Positions 55,547 through 64,000 of a stretch of DNA of 64,000 bases are shown here, one piece after another. Under the pieces are notes generated by a model, which saw only the letters and a list, made by a program, of their open reading frames with translations, was not told the DNA's origin and made no database searches. The translations under genes were made by a program, and so were the position numbers. Position 1 is the first letter of the stretch. Each line of letters opens with the position of its first letter. This DNA is from Mucilaginibacter polytrichastri (GTDB lineage Bacteria; Bacteroidota; Bacteroidia; Sphingobacteriales; Sphingobacteriaceae), in assembly GCF_001911425.1 (NCBI RefSeq), contig NZ_MPPL01000001.1, forward strand, positions 837,243 through 901,242, read 5' to 3'.

Positions 55547-55560
55547 TTGACCAAAACGTT

Positions 55561-55962
55561 ATGAAAAATATAAATTCAAAACAACCCCTGGCCGATCATG
55601 ATATCGAGCAGTTTATCGGTCTCCAGCTAAGGTTTGGCGTAGTGCTTTCCAGCCTTATTGTACTTACTGGTGGTATCTTGTATCTGGTACAGTCCGGCGG
55701 TATGGCATTGCCACATTACCAGCAATTTATTGGCGAAAAGGCAGGATTTACTACCGGCCGGGAAATTTGGTATGGGGCAATAGGTATGCAGGCAAAAGGG
55801 ATTATCCAGCTTGGCGTGGTTGTACTTATTGCAACGCCAATACTGCGGATCTTTTTCTCTCTGATTGGTTTTATTGTAGAGAAAGACCGGCTTTACATTT
55901 TAATTACGCTGGTTGTGTTGTCGGTTATGATGTTCAGCATATTTGGTGGTTTAAAAGTTTAA
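55561..55962 (+). CDS. DUF1634 membrane protein
   Basis: I start at ATG 55561 (MKNINSKQPLADHDIEQFIGLQLRFGVVLSS); a longer frame upstream overlaps the TauE gene and is out of frame with it. The 133 residues hold three membrane helices. DUF1634 genes usually follow TauE-like exporters and may form a complex with them. Confidence 0.88.
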   Translation: MKNINSKQPLADHDIEQFIGLQLRFGVVLSSLIVLTGGILYLVQSGGMALPHYQQFIGEKAGFTTGREIWYGAIGMQAKGIIQLGVVVLIATPILRIFFSLIGFIVEKDRLYILITLVVLSVMMFSIFGGLKV

Positions 55963-56018
55963 TAATCAAACTAATTAAAAGCGCTCATAACAAAATTTAA
56001 TTTCGTTAATCAGGGCTC

Positions 56019-56055
56019 ACAGCAAGGCGGCACATGTGCTGCCTTGCTGTTTTTA
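56019..56055 (+). terminator. rho-independent terminator
   Basis: ACAGCAAGGC and GCCTTGCTGT pair perfectly, with an inner GCACATGTGC stem, followed by TTTTT. It ends the FadR-TauE-DUF1634 operon. Confidence 0.88.
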
Positions 56056-56148
56056 TATTTTCTTTAACATAATTAATAACCCAATTTTATATATTTACCA
56101 AACCAGTTAGCCGTAACATATCTATATTTAATAGTATAAATCATTTCT

Positions 56149-59100
56149 ATGAGGGTTCTTAGTATCATTTTGTTTGTGGTTTTAACATTAACCGGGCAAG
56201 CAGGATATCCTCAAAATGGCAAACCTGCCAATGATGATTTTGGTAGCCTTAAGAATTATGCGATAAATACCTACAACATTAACAACGGCCTGCCATCTAA
56301 AAGCACTACCAGTGCAATTAAAGACAGAAATGGATTTTTATGGGTAGGCACCCAAAATGGACTGTGCCGGTTTGATGGGTACCGGTTTAAAACTTTTATA
56401 AACATACCAGGCGATAGCACCAGCCTAACCAGCAATTATATTAATGTTATTACCGAAGATAAAAAGGGACGTATTTGGGTAGGCACACTTGATGGCCTTA
56501 ACCTGCTCGATCCGCTTACCGAAAAATTCAGGCGGTTTAATCACCAGGATCAGGTTCCCGGCTCGCTAAGTAATAATAAGATCTGGTCGCTGCTCGCTGA
56601 TAAATACAATAACATCTGGATAGGTACAGACGATGGTTTTGACCGGTTTATTGAAAAAAATCAAACCTTTGAAGTTTTTCAGCCCAACCCGGCAGATGCC
56701 GATGCTATAAAAGGTAAATCTGTTAATGCTATTATTGAAGACCATGCCAATAACCTCTGGCTGGGTAACTGGAGCGGGGGCCTTAACAGGTTTAATAAAG
56801 GCACCAAAAAATTTGTAAGCTTCGCGCAGCCTCAATTGGCTAACGGTAAAAATCCTAATGATGTATGGAGCCTGTGTTTAGCCGAAGACGGAAATATTTG
56901 GGTGGGCACTTATTGGAAAGGCCTGTTTAAATTTGATGTTAAGGCAAATAAATTTACGGCGTACCCGTCCCCGTCCAATGAAAACGGTAGTGTTTTTCGG
57001 ATTTTAAACCTAGGCGGGCATTTAATGCTGTTGGGCTGTAGCGATAATTTTTACTGGTTTAATTCAGTAAATAACAAATGGCAGCAAATTAATAACCTCA
57101 ATAGTTTTCAGCAGGCTGGTTTGTTTCAGGATGAAAACGGAGTTATCTGGATTTGTTCTATGGAAGGGCTTACCAAAATTGACAGGCAACAATATAAGTT
57201 TACATTCTTGCCTTTCCAAGCAGAAAAACGATGGATTAAAAGTATACTGTACAGGCATAATGCTGCCTGGCTGGGTACCAATAACGGCCTCATGGTGGTA
57301 CCATTAAATAAGGGGGCATCAAATACTTTTCTACACTCAGATAATTCGCAAAGTATCGGCAATAATTCTGTAAATAAGCTGTACCTGGATACTCACGGCA
57401 AGTTATGGGACCTTACAGAATTTGGATTTGATGAATATGATGATCAAACTGGGAAGTTTATCCATCACGCCCACCATTCCAGTTTGGGGAGTTTTTTTAA
57501 TGAAGATGTTTTCCGTGATATTTTAGAGGTGAGCCCTGGTGAATATTGGCTGGCTACCGATGCCGGGTTGAAAATATATCACCGTAATACCGAAACTTTT
57601 ACCCATTACTTTAACCAGAAAGGCAAGCCGTACACATTAAGTAATAATCATTTATATTGTTTATTAAAAGATGCCGGCAATAACATATGGATAGGTACCG
57701 AGGGTGGGGGCTTAAACAGGTTTGATCAGTCAAAAAAGCGATTTTACAGTTACCTGGTTAATGATAAAAAAACAGGTAGCATCAGCAGTAATGATATCCA
57801 TGATGTTTTTATGGATTCGCATCAAAACATATGGGTTTGCACGCAGGATGGCTTAAACAAGTATATTAAAAGCTCAAACTCGTTTCAGGTATATTCTAAA
57901 AGCAATGGCTTTGCCAGCAATGTGTTTAAGCAAATGGTAGAGGATGGCAAGGGCAACCTGTGGATAGTTACAGAAACCGGCGTATCCTGCTTTAACCCTG
58001 TAACCATGCAGGTTAAGAATTTTGATGAGGGCGATGGGGTGTTTGCAAATGCTGTGATATGCAAAGTAAATAACCATCAAATATTACTTGGAGGCACCAA
58101 GGGGCTGGTTTCTTTTGATCCGCTGGCCATTAATTATAATATTGTTGCACCCCCGGTTTATTTTTCAGACTTCCAGATCTTTAATAAATCAGTAACAGTG
58201 GGCAGTAACAGTCCGCTTAAATTGCCTGTCCAAAATGCAAAAGAAATAGTACTGAATTATAATCAAAGTGTTTTTTCTATTGAATATGTAGCGCTTAATT
58301 ATACCCATACCGAAAAAAACAACTATGCCTACAAATTAGAGGGTTTTGATAAACGGTGGAACTATGTTGGCGGGCAGCGTAAAGCTACTTATACTAACTT
58401 AAGCCCTGGTAAATATACGTTTAGGGTTAAAGCATCCAATAATGATGGGGTATGGAACAGTGCGGGTAAATCGCTGATTATTGTGATAACACCTCCGTGG
58501 TATCTTACATGGTGGGCCTATCTTGTGTATGCTTTCTTATTTGGGGTTGCGGTGTACGGTTATATATTTTACAATAACCGGCAGGCAAAGTTAAAATATG
58601 AGGTAAAGCTGGCCCATATTGAAACCGAAAAGGAAAAAGAGTTGCATGAAAAAAAACTATCGTTCTTTACCAATATCTCGCACGAGTTTAGGACGCCTTT
58701 AACCTTGATTATTAACCCGCTGAAAGAAATTTTGTATACGGGCGGTAATGATGTTGATCAGCAAAATCTTAACACTATAAACCGTAATGCCAGGCGGTTA
58801 TTGAGCTTGGTAGATCAGTTGTTATTATTCAGAAAGGCAGATGCGGATGCAGATGAACTGAAACTGGCCAGGATTAACATTGTTGATTTGAGCAGGGAGG
58901 TGTTCTTATGCTTTTCGCACCAGGCAGGCAGTAAGAAACTCAAATTCGAATACATTTGTGGCGTAGCGGAAATAGAACTGATAGCAGACCGGGAAAAAAT
59001 TGAGATCGTTTTGTTTAACCTGCTCTCAAACGCGGTGAAATTTACCGAACCGGGTGGCGAAGTACAGATGCGCGTTGAGCAATCTGCAGACCGGGTTTAT

Positions 59101-60288
59101 ATACAGGTGCGCGATAGCGGATGTGGGATATCGCAAGCTGCCGGCGATAAGCTTTATCATAAATATTACCAGGAGTATCAACATAACAGCCTTTCTAAAG
59201 GCGGCTTGGGTATTGGTTTGTTTTTAGTGAAGAGTTATACCGAACAGCACGGCGGCCAGGTAAGCTATGAAAGCGAGGCCGGAAGAGGGACTGTTTTTAA
59301 GCTTGAATTGCTTAAAGGAAGGTCGCATTTAAAAGCAACGGCAGTAATAGAAGACAAACCCAAAAGGTCTGTTTTTTTTAATGAACTGATGGAGGAAGAA
59401 GCTGAAACCGACCAGCCCTTAATTGTAAATACACACCAACCAGATGCGGCAGAAATAACGTCCGATTTTAAATCGATGCTTATTATTGAGGATAATAAGG
59501 AAATAAGCGATTATATAAAGCAGGTATTTATTGCAGATTATATAGTTTACGAGGCCCATAATGGCGAATCTGGCTTGAAAATGGTTATAGAACTAATGCC
59601 CGATATTGTTATCAGTGACGTAATGATGCCGGGCATGAGCGGGATAGAATTATGTACCCGGATAAAGGAAGACCCAAACCTATGCCATATCCCTATTATA
59701 TTACTAACTGCCATTACATCGCCCGAAATTAAGCTCAAGGGGATTGAGGGTGGGGCCGACGACTACATTAGTAAGCCTTTCGAAAAGGAAATATTGATAG
59801 CCCGTGTAAAGGGGATCCTTAAAACCCGGAACAATTTGCAGCGGTATTTTTTCAATGAGATTACCCTCAAATCAAACAACCTCAAAATCTCGCAGGAGTA
59901 TAAGGAGTTTCTGGATAAGTGCCTGGCCATTGTAGAGCGCCATTTAAGCGACCGCGACTTTAGTATCAAAATACTGGCAACAGAAATTGGCATGAGTCAC
60001 TCTAACGTTTACCGTAAAATAAAATCTATATCGGGGCAGTCGGCCAATGGTTTTATCCGGTTTATTCGCTTGAGGAAAGCAGCCGAATTATTTTTAACTA
60101 CAGACAGTACCGTTGCCGAAGCTGCCTATAAGGTAGGCCTTAACGATCTTAAGCACTTTCGTGAGCAATTCAGTAAGCTGTTCGGCTTAAATCCGTCTGA
60201 TTATATTAAGAAATACCGCAACTCGTTCCACAACGATCAAACCATGAACCGCGATGTTTTGAAAAACGATAAAAGCAGCCGGGTTTAA
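56149..60288 (+). CDS. hybrid two-component sensor (HTCS) with AraC output
   Basis: This 1379-residue protein has a signal peptide, then about fourteen propeller repeats (LWVGTQNGLCRFDG, IWVGTLDGLNLLDP, and so on) and a Y_Y_Y domain, forming the periplasmic carbohydrate sensor (about 25-780). One membrane helix (about 785-808) leads to a histidine kinase (H845 in ISHEFRTPLT; ATPase N-box about 955), a receiver domain (D1157 in ISDVMMPG) and an AraC DNA-binding domain (about 1270-1360). It should activate the SusC/SusD pair 254 nt downstream when its sugar is present. Confidence 0.94.
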   Translation: MRVLSIILFVVLTLTGQAGYPQNGKPANDDFGSLKNYAINTYNINNGLPSKSTTSAIKDRNGFLWVGTQNGLCRFDGYRFKTFINIPGDSTSLTSNYINVITEDKKGRIWVGTLDGLNLLDPLTEKFRRFNHQDQVPGSLSNNKIWSLLADKYNNIWIGTDDGFDRFIEKNQTFEVFQPNPADADAIKGKSVNAIIEDHANNLWLGNWSGGLNRFNKGTKKFVSFAQPQLANGKNPNDVWSLCLAEDGNIWVGTYWKGLFKFDVKANKFTAYPSPSNENGSVFRILNLGGHLMLLGCSDNFYWFNSVNNKWQQINNLNSFQQAGLFQDENGVIWICSMEGLTKIDRQQYKFTFLPFQAEKRWIKSILYRHNAAWLGTNNGLMVVPLNKGASNTFLHSDNSQSIGNNSVNKLYLDTHGKLWDLTEFGFDEYDDQTGKFIHHAHHSSLGSFFNEDVFRDILEVSPGEYWLATDAGLKIYHRNTETFTHYFNQKGKPYTLSNNHLYCLLKDAGNNIWIGTEGGGLNRFDQSKKRFYSYLVNDKKTGSISSNDIHDVFMDSHQNIWVCTQDGLNKYIKSSNSFQVYSKSNGFASNVFKQMVEDGKGNLWIVTETGVSCFNPVTMQVKNFDEGDGVFANAVICKVNNHQILLGGTKGLVSFDPLAINYNIVAPPVYFSDFQIFNKSVTVGSNSPLKLPVQNAKEIVLNYNQSVFSIEYVALNYTHTEKNNYAYKLEGFDKRWNYVGGQRKATYTNLSPGKYTFRVKASNNDGVWNSAGKSLIIVITPPWYLTWWAYLVYAFLFGVAVYGYIFYNNRQAKLKYEVKLAHIETEKEKELHEKKLSFFTNISHEFRTPLTLIINPLKEILYTGGNDVDQQNLNTINRNARRLLSLVDQLLLFRKADADADELKLARINIVDLSREVFLCFSHQAGSKKLKFEYICGVAEIELIADREKIEIVLFNLLSNAVKFTEPGGEVQMRVEQSADRVYIQVRDSGCGISQAAGDKLYHKYYQEYQHNSLSKGGLGIGLFLVKSYTEQHGGQVSYESEAGRGTVFKLELLKGRSHLKATAVIEDKPKRSVFFNELMEEEAETDQPLIVNTHQPDAAEITSDFKSMLIIEDNKEISDYIKQVFIADYIVYEAHNGESGLKMVIELMPDIVISDVMMPGMSGIELCTRIKEDPNLCHIPIILLTAITSPEIKLKGIEGGADDYISKPFEKEILIARVKGILKTRNNLQRYFFNEITLKSNNLKISQEYKEFLDKCLAIVERHLSDRDFSIKILATEIGMSHSNVYRKIKSISGQSANGFIRFIRLRKAAELFLTTDSTVAEAAYKVGLNDLKHFREQFSKLFGLNPSDYIKKYRNSFHNDQTMNRDVLKNDKSSRV

Positions 60289-60542
60289 AGGTATTGTGCC
60301 TGTATTGTAGATTTGGAGTCATTTTTGCCGAATTACCCCCGCTCAATTGCAGAGTTTGCCCCTCACGCATCTCTTAAAAATCGTTCAATTTAGCATTACC
60401 AATTAACCAGTTAAAACCGCTTAACAGTTTTAAAAATTAAAAACTTTGCAGGAAACGTGAAATCTTGATTTTACTTTCCGGCCTGTTTGGATCTCATTTT
60501 TTTCAGTGTTAACCGGCGGAGACTATAAACCAAATACAAATT

Positions 60543-63500
60543 ATGAAATCAAATTTACTAAGGATGTATTCTCCGCACAGGAAAAGATTCCCCGCCCGTT
60601 TAAGCTTGCTTACCGGGATGGTGATAGCCTGCTGCATTACCTGCATGCAACCAGCCCCGGTGTTTGCAGCAAACAAAATTTTAAAAGAATCTGCCAGCGT
60701 TCGTGTAAATGGTAAGGTAACAGACGAAAAAGGCTTGTCATTACCGGGTGTAAGTATTGCACTAAAAGGTACCGCCATTGGTGTTGTTTCAGATCAAGAC
60801 GGTAATTTTTCTATCAATGTACCAGACGCATCTGCCGGCACACTGGTATTCTCTTTTGTAGGTTACGTAAATCAGGAAGTGGCATTAACCGGGCAAACCA
60901 ATGTTAAGGTTAGCCTGCAGATAGATGCCAAATCGCTTAGCGAAGTAGTGGTGGTAGGTTACGGCACACAAAAGAAAGCTACATTAACCGGCTCTATCTC
61001 CGTTGTAAAGGGCGGCGATCTGGTTAAAAGTCCTCAACCTAACATTTCAAGTTCATTCGCAGGCCGGGTGTCCGGCGTTGTAGCCAATAATGGATCTGGA
61101 GAACCAGGTTATGATGGTTCAAATATTTCCATCAGGGGGCTGGCAACAACCGGCAGCAATTCCGTGTTGGTGGTTGTTGACGGTATACCCGGTCAAATCG
61201 GTGGCCTGGAACGCCTTGATCCTAACGATATCGAAAGCGTTTCTGTATTAAAAGATGCATCTGCGGCTGTTTACGGTAATCGTGCGGCAAACGGGGTTAT
61301 TTTAATAACTACTAAACATGGTAAAACAGGTAAAGCCTCGGTTTCTTATAGTTTTAGCGAAGGGTTTAGCTCGCCAACACGTTTACCTAAATTGGCTGAT
61401 GCGGCAACTTATGCCCAGATCATGAATAATATCAGCTATTATAATAACCAGCCAGGTGGCCTTAACCAGGTTTATAGTAATGATCAGATAGAGAAATTCA
61501 GAAATGGCTCAGACCCGCTTAATTATCCAAACACAAACTGGGAAAAAATAACCTTAAAGAATTACGCATTGCAGAACCAGCAGAACGTAACTGTGACAGG
61601 TGGCTCTGAGGATGTTAAATATTACAATTCTGTTGGTATCACCTCGCAGGATGGTCTTTATAAAAACGGCGCCGCAAAATACAATCAATATAACTTCAGG
61701 TCGAATATTGACGCTACGGTTGCAAAAGGATTTAAAATAGGGCTGTCATTACAGGGCAGGGAGGAAGATCGAAAATTCCCGACTACTTCTGCCGCTAATA
61801 ATTTTCGGGGTATTTACAGAGGATACCCAACCACGGCTGCTTTTTATCCAAATGGTTTGCCTACTTCTGGCTTCGATAATACAAACCCGGCCCTTACACC
61901 AACAAGTCTTGGTGGTACCTCCAATAATCCCACGCAAACTTTTAACGGTATACTCCGGGCGAGTTATGATATCCCGGGCATAAGCGGCCTTTCGCTCGAT
62001 GGTTTCTTTTCGGCAGATAAAACAGGTGTGTTTAACAAAACATTTAACACACCCTACACAGTTTATACTTATAGCAGTGCTACCAACCTCTACACGCCAA
62101 GCACACAGGGTGGCTTTAGCGGGCGTCCTTTTTTAAATGAATCGCAGCTTAATCAGTCGCTCATTACATCTAATATCAAATTAAACTTTGTAAGGCAGTT
62201 TGGCAAAAACAATATTAATGCCTTTGTAGCGTACGAACAAAGCCAAAATACTTATAATTACTTCTGGGCTCAACGTAATAATTTCCCTACAGTTACTACG
62301 CCAGAGCTTTCACAGGGCGGTAGTGCCCCCGGCGATGCTACCAATGGTGGAAGCAGCAGTGATAACAATGGCAACTACAATTATAACCGCCGTAGTGTGA
62401 TTAGCAGGCTGGCTTATAATTATGATGAGAAATATTTATTAGAGGCCCAGTTCCGTGCGGATGGTTCATCCCTTTTTGCTCCCGGCAACCAGTGGGGGTA
62501 TTTTCCGTCCATATCAGCAGGTTATCGCATCTCAAAAGAAAAGTGGTTTAGCGATAAAGTTAAATTTATTGACGATCTGAAGATCAGGGCTTCTTACGGT
62601 GTGCTGGGAGATGATATTATAGCCCCTTACCAATACTTTGACAATTACGCGCTTAATAATGCTGTAGTTCTGGATAATGGTCAAGGCGCTTCACCTCAGC
62701 CAGGTATCGATCAAATCAAGCTTGCAAATCCCCGTATTACGTGGGAAACTGCCAAAAAGACAGATATTGGTATTAATGCAGTATTCTTAAAAAACTTCAC
62801 ATTAGAAGCCATCTATTTTCGCCAGATACGGTCAAATATCCTGGCATATCGTAACGGCTCTATTCCCGGAACTTCCGGAATTGTAAACCCACTTTATGGT
62901 AGTCCCTTAGTGCCAGCAGAAAATATTGGCAAGGTTAACAATGGCGGTTTCGAGGCAACACTGGGCTATAACCATCCCGGCACATTCTCATGGGGTGTAT
63001 CAGGTAACTTTACGTATACCAAAAGTAAAATCATTTATATTGATGAGGCCGCCGGTGTATTGCCTTACCAGCGTAAAACAGGTAATCCTTTAAATACCTA
63101 TTTATTATATAAATCTACCGGTATTTTTAGAAGCCAGGCACAATTAAATAATACGCCACATGTACCCGGTGCACAAGTTGGGGATCTTATCTATGCTGAT
63201 GTTAACAATGACGGGCAAATAACAACGGCCGATCAGGAACGGTCAAAATATGGTAATATCCCGCAAATAACTTATGGTTTAAGCTTTAATGCAGGATACA
63301 AAAATTTCGACTTGTCGGTGTTATTTGCCGGTCAGGCCGAGGTAAGCCAGTATGTGCTGCCTGAATCGGGAGTTATCGGTAATTTTTACAGCTCATGGGC
63401 AAATAATGCCTGGAGCCCAACCAATCCAAACGGATCATACCCAAAAGTATCAGACAGGGCTTCAAGCTCGGTAAGCGGTGGTTTATATAACAGTACTTTC

Positions 63501-63761
63501 TGGCTTAATGATGCTTCTTTTTTGAGGCTGAAAAATGTTCAATTGGGCTATTCACTATCGTCACAAGTTTTATCAAAACTTCATATCAAGGGAGTAAGAG
63601 TTTTTGTAAGTGGCTTTAACCTGTTAACGTTTACTAAAGTGAAGGATTACGATCCGGAAGGAACCGATGGCAGTGGTAAATTTGGTAGCGCTCAATACGG
63701 AAGTGGCCAGTTCTATCCGCAACAAAAAATAATTAACCTGGGCGCAAACATTAAATTTTAA
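60543..63761 (+). CDS. SusC/RagA-family TonB-dependent transporter
   Basis: The 1072-residue protein has a signal (MKSNLLRMYSPHRKRFPARLSLLTGMVIACC), a carboxypeptidase-regulatory-like domain (about 52-135; VNGKVTDEKGLSLPGVSIALKG), VVVVGYGTQKKATLTGSI, a plug and a barrel ending in the aromatic terminus NLGANIKF. Unlike the SusC at 37605 it has no STN domain, which fits control by the hybrid sensor rather than a sigma factor. Confidence 0.94.
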   Translation: MKSNLLRMYSPHRKRFPARLSLLTGMVIACCITCMQPAPVFAANKILKESASVRVNGKVTDEKGLSLPGVSIALKGTAIGVVSDQDGNFSINVPDASAGTLVFSFVGYVNQEVALTGQTNVKVSLQIDAKSLSEVVVVGYGTQKKATLTGSISVVKGGDLVKSPQPNISSSFAGRVSGVVANNGSGEPGYDGSNISIRGLATTGSNSVLVVVDGIPGQIGGLERLDPNDIESVSVLKDASAAVYGNRAANGVILITTKHGKTGKASVSYSFSEGFSSPTRLPKLADAATYAQIMNNISYYNNQPGGLNQVYSNDQIEKFRNGSDPLNYPNTNWEKITLKNYALQNQQNVTVTGGSEDVKYYNSVGITSQDGLYKNGAAKYNQYNFRSNIDATVAKGFKIGLSLQGREEDRKFPTTSAANNFRGIYRGYPTTAAFYPNGLPTSGFDNTNPALTPTSLGGTSNNPTQTFNGILRASYDIPGISGLSLDGFFSADKTGVFNKTFNTPYTVYTYSSATNLYTPSTQGGFSGRPFLNESQLNQSLITSNIKLNFVRQFGKNNINAFVAYEQSQNTYNYFWAQRNNFPTVTTPELSQGGSAPGDATNGGSSSDNNGNYNYNRRSVISRLAYNYDEKYLLEAQFRADGSSLFAPGNQWGYFPSISAGYRISKEKWFSDKVKFIDDLKIRASYGVLGDDIIAPYQYFDNYALNNAVVLDNGQGASPQPGIDQIKLANPRITWETAKKTDIGINAVFLKNFTLEAIYFRQIRSNILAYRNGSIPGTSGIVNPLYGSPLVPAENIGKVNNGGFEATLGYNHPGTFSWGVSGNFTYTKSKIIYIDEAAGVLPYQRKTGNPLNTYLLYKSTGIFRSQAQLNNTPHVPGAQVGDLIYADVNNDGQITTADQERSKYGNIPQITYGLSFNAGYKNFDLSVLFAGQAEVSQYVLPESGVIGNFYSSWANNAWSPTNPNGSYPKVSDRASSSVSGGLYNSTFWLNDASFLRLKNVQLGYSLSSQVLSKLHIKGVRVFVSGFNLLTFTKVKDYDPEGTDGSGKFGSAQYGSGQFYPQQKIINLGANIKF

Positions 63762-63772
63762 TACGCTACAAT

Positions 63773-64000
63773 ATGAAAACTATAAAATATATAACAGGTT
63801 GCGTGGCGCTTTGCGTTATATTAATGACATCCTGTAAAAAAGATTTCCTCTCTACACCTCCTACCGACAAAATAGGCAACGCCTCTATTTTATCCGATAC
63901 CTCACTTTTTGAAGCTTATGTTATCAATAGATATATTGGTGTTAAATTACAGGACAAAGAAGATGACAATACGGGGTTTGGCAGAGGGTTTCAGTGGGCA
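63773..64000 (+). CDS. SusD-like lipoprotein, partial (5' end)
   Basis: The ATG at 63773, 11 nt after susC, opens a frame that runs off the right edge (76 codons seen). A lipoprotein signal ends at CVILMTSC, and KDFLSTPPTDKI is the usual SusD opening. The rest, and any glycoside hydrolases, lie beyond the window. Confidence 0.85.
   Translation, partial: MKTIKYITGCVALCVILMTSCKKDFLSTPPTDKIGNASILSDTSLFEAYVINRYIGVKLQDKEDDNTGFGRGFQWA

Noticed and set aside
55384..55560. upstream extension of the DUF1634 frame
   Set aside because: It overlaps the TauE-like gene in another frame and the DUF1634 family begins at the ATG at 55561.

Overview
The window comes from a Bacteroidota genome and looks most like the family Sphingobacteriaceae (Mucilaginibacter or Pedobacter type). 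This rests on gene content, not on a database match. It has two SusC/SusD outer-membrane import pairs, a hybrid two-component sensor with a propeller domain, an ECF sigma / FecR anti-sigma pair, and several promoters with the Bacteroidota -7 box TAnnTTTG. Genes are mostly short operons on both strands, separated by clear hairpin terminators. No transposase, integrase, prophage gene or CRISPR array was seen.

Layout. 1-1485: a truncated small membrane protein and a secreted M20 peptidase. 1662-9869: molybdenum island, with molybdopterin genes moaD-moaE-moaA-moeB-moeA on the minus strand and the molybdate importer modABC on the plus strand; an ankyrin protein and a MerR/TipAS regulator lie between them. 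10017-17876: housekeeping and accessory genes (lone receiver domain, START protein, carboxylesterase, EamA exporter, amino-acid permease, DEAD-box helicase). 18071-19874: a HipA-like kinase overlapping a DUF3037 gene, then an AhpD-like protein. 20015-25461: AlkB-type oxygenase flanked by two copies of a palindromic repeat, two OmpA-family lipoproteins, a GNAT enzyme, an acid-phosphatase-like protein and a Lys/Ala-rich histone-like protein. 25670-33685: ferritin, 2Fe-2S ferredoxin, DinB, Crp/AhpD, desaturase, CbpA/CbpM, and an AraC/SnoaL divergent pair.

34167-42671 is a complete cell-surface signalling and import locus on the minus strand: ECF sigma, FecR anti-sigma, SusC with an STN signalling domain, SusD, and a secreted protein joining a glycerophosphodiesterase-like domain to an alkaline phosphatase. 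The set suggests capture and dephosphorylation of an organic phosphate. It lies next to a tRNA-Arg(CCG), and an identical 17-nt direct repeat brackets it, so it may be an inserted island.

43794-47912 holds a membrane-anchored AraC regulator followed by three secreted proteins of unknown function, one with seven consecutive cysteines. 48040-51156 holds a cNMP/CBS/DUF294 nucleotidyltransferase coupled to a DEDD exonuclease, then a VOC protein. 51576-55962 holds katG and a FadR-type regulator with a perfect palindromic operator in front of a TauE/DUF1634 exporter pair. 56149-64000 is the start of a polysaccharide utilization locus (hybrid sensor, SusC, truncated SusD).
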